A model generated the notes under the pieces. The model did not search any database, was not told the DNA's origin, and saw nothing but the letters and a program-made list of their open reading frames with translations. Below, piece after piece: positions 7,156 through 7,336 of a DNA stretch of 7,336 nt. Within the stretch, counting starts at the first letter, position 1, and every line of letters begins with the position of its first letter. Source of the stretch: Pseudomonadota bacterium (GTDB lineage Bacteria > Pseudomonadota > Gammaproteobacteria > Xanthomonadales > Rhodanobacteraceae); NCBI GenBank assembly GCA_023412995.1, contig JAEZQS010000343.1:1-7336 (forward strand). The letters run 5' to 3'. A program made the translations under genes and the position numbers.

Positions 7156-7214
7156 CTTGCAAGGTCTGGATCGCCGAGCGTCGCGGGCGTGGCCCGCTGC
7201 AGCGCCCCTCGGCG
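7149..7214 (-). ncRNA. SAH riboswitch aptamer (ahcY RNA motif)
   Basis: The minus strand carries the SAH riboswitch architecture. P1 is CGCCGAG (7214-7208) with CTCGGCG (7178-7172), 7 perfect bp. Within it is the conserved GCGCUGC run (7205-7199) and a P2 hairpin GCGGGC-CAC-GCCCGC. Downstream comes P4, CCUU-GC-AAGG (7164-7155). The pseudoknot pairs GGGCGC (7207-7202) with GCGCCC (7154-7149). The order P1 - GCGCUGC - P2 - P1' - P4 - pseudoknot matches the Ralstonia solanacearum SAH aptamer, and ahcY is the canonical target. It senses intracellular SAH and raises AhcY when SAH accumulates. Confidence 0.92.
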
Positions 7215-7230
7215 GAGTGGCTGGACGCGC

Positions 7231-7236
7231 AGTATA
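7231..7236 (-). promoter_or_regulatory. Probable -10 element of the ahcY promoter
   Basis: The minus strand reads TATACT (one mismatch to TATAAT), within GCGATATACT. The expected transcription start, about 7 nt downstream near 7223-7224, would lie just before P1 of the riboswitch (7214), the usual arrangement. No good -35 is visible; a GGCCATGGCC palindrome occupies the spacer. Confidence 0.6.
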
Positions 7237-7286
7237 TCGCGGCCATGGCCCAGGGGGTGCGCACGGGACCGCGGTCCGGACCCCTG

Positions 7287-7301
7287 AAAAAAGGACGGGC
7301 C
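7287..7301. terminator. One arm of a probable terminator cut by poly-G end
   Basis: AAAAAAGGACGGGCC on the plus strand has the look of the left half of a bidirectional intrinsic terminator (on the minus strand, GGCCCGTCC followed by T6). The expected complementary arm GGCCCGTCC is not present to the right; instead the sequence becomes G-rich and ends in a pure G run. It may serve a gene beyond the window. Confidence 0.35.
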
Positions 7302-7318
7302 GCGGGGGCGGGCCGGGC

Positions 7319-7336
7319 GGGGGGGGGGGGGGGGGG
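7319..7336. other. 18-base pure G run at the window end, likely artefact
   Basis: The final 18 bases are all G, preceded by a G/C-only stretch from 7293. Such runs at a contig end commonly come from two-colour sequencing chemistry reading no signal as G. It is best not treated as genuine genomic sequence. Confidence 0.7.

Overview
The window is high-GC DNA with an ordinary proteobacterial gene layout. The long-form AdoHcyase, the short DUF4124-like secreted protein, the C-terminal motif of the secreted beta-helix protein and the gene set ahcY / metF / ilvE all point to a gammaproteobacterium of the Xanthomonadaceae/Lysobacteraceae type (Lysobacter- or Luteimonas-like). That placement is inferred from protein flavour, not from a search.

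Layout. Positions 1-608 (+) hold the C-terminal part of a sensor histidine kinase cut by the left edge; the window opens within its H-box. Three minus-strand genes follow, transcribed right to left: metF (3139-2300), a small secreted DUF4124-like protein (2264-1662) and ilvE (1585-653). They are closely spaced (35 and 76 nt) and may form a unit, although ilvE has its own SD and a possible -10. A 257-nt divergent intergenic region (3140-3396) carries the metF promoter, overlapped by an imperfect 26-bp palindrome, and drives on the other strand a secreted beta-helix protein (3397-4842, +) with Pmp-like GGA/FxxN repeats. This gene converges on a DUF1905/YdeI-like gene (5505-4954, -) across a long inverted repeat. 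Finally ahcY (7084-5630, -) is preceded by a clear S-adenosylhomocysteine (SAH) riboswitch. The last 18 bases are a pure G run that looks like a contig end or sequencing artefact.

How the genes work together. AhcY removes SAH, giving homocysteine and adenosine. MetF makes the 5-methyl-THF used to remethylate homocysteine to methionine. The two genes therefore belong to one activated-methyl cycle but appear to be controlled differently: ahcY by an RNA aptamer whose pseudoknot competes with a terminator, and metF by a probable protein operator over its promoter. IlvE does branched-chain amino acid transamination. The beta-helix protein and the DUF4124-like protein are exported.

I saw no tRNA, rRNA, CRISPR array, insertion sequence or prophage gene. 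No completely new system is evident. The most informative parts are the riboswitch with its readable expression platform, the metF palindrome and the repeat architecture of the beta-helix protein.
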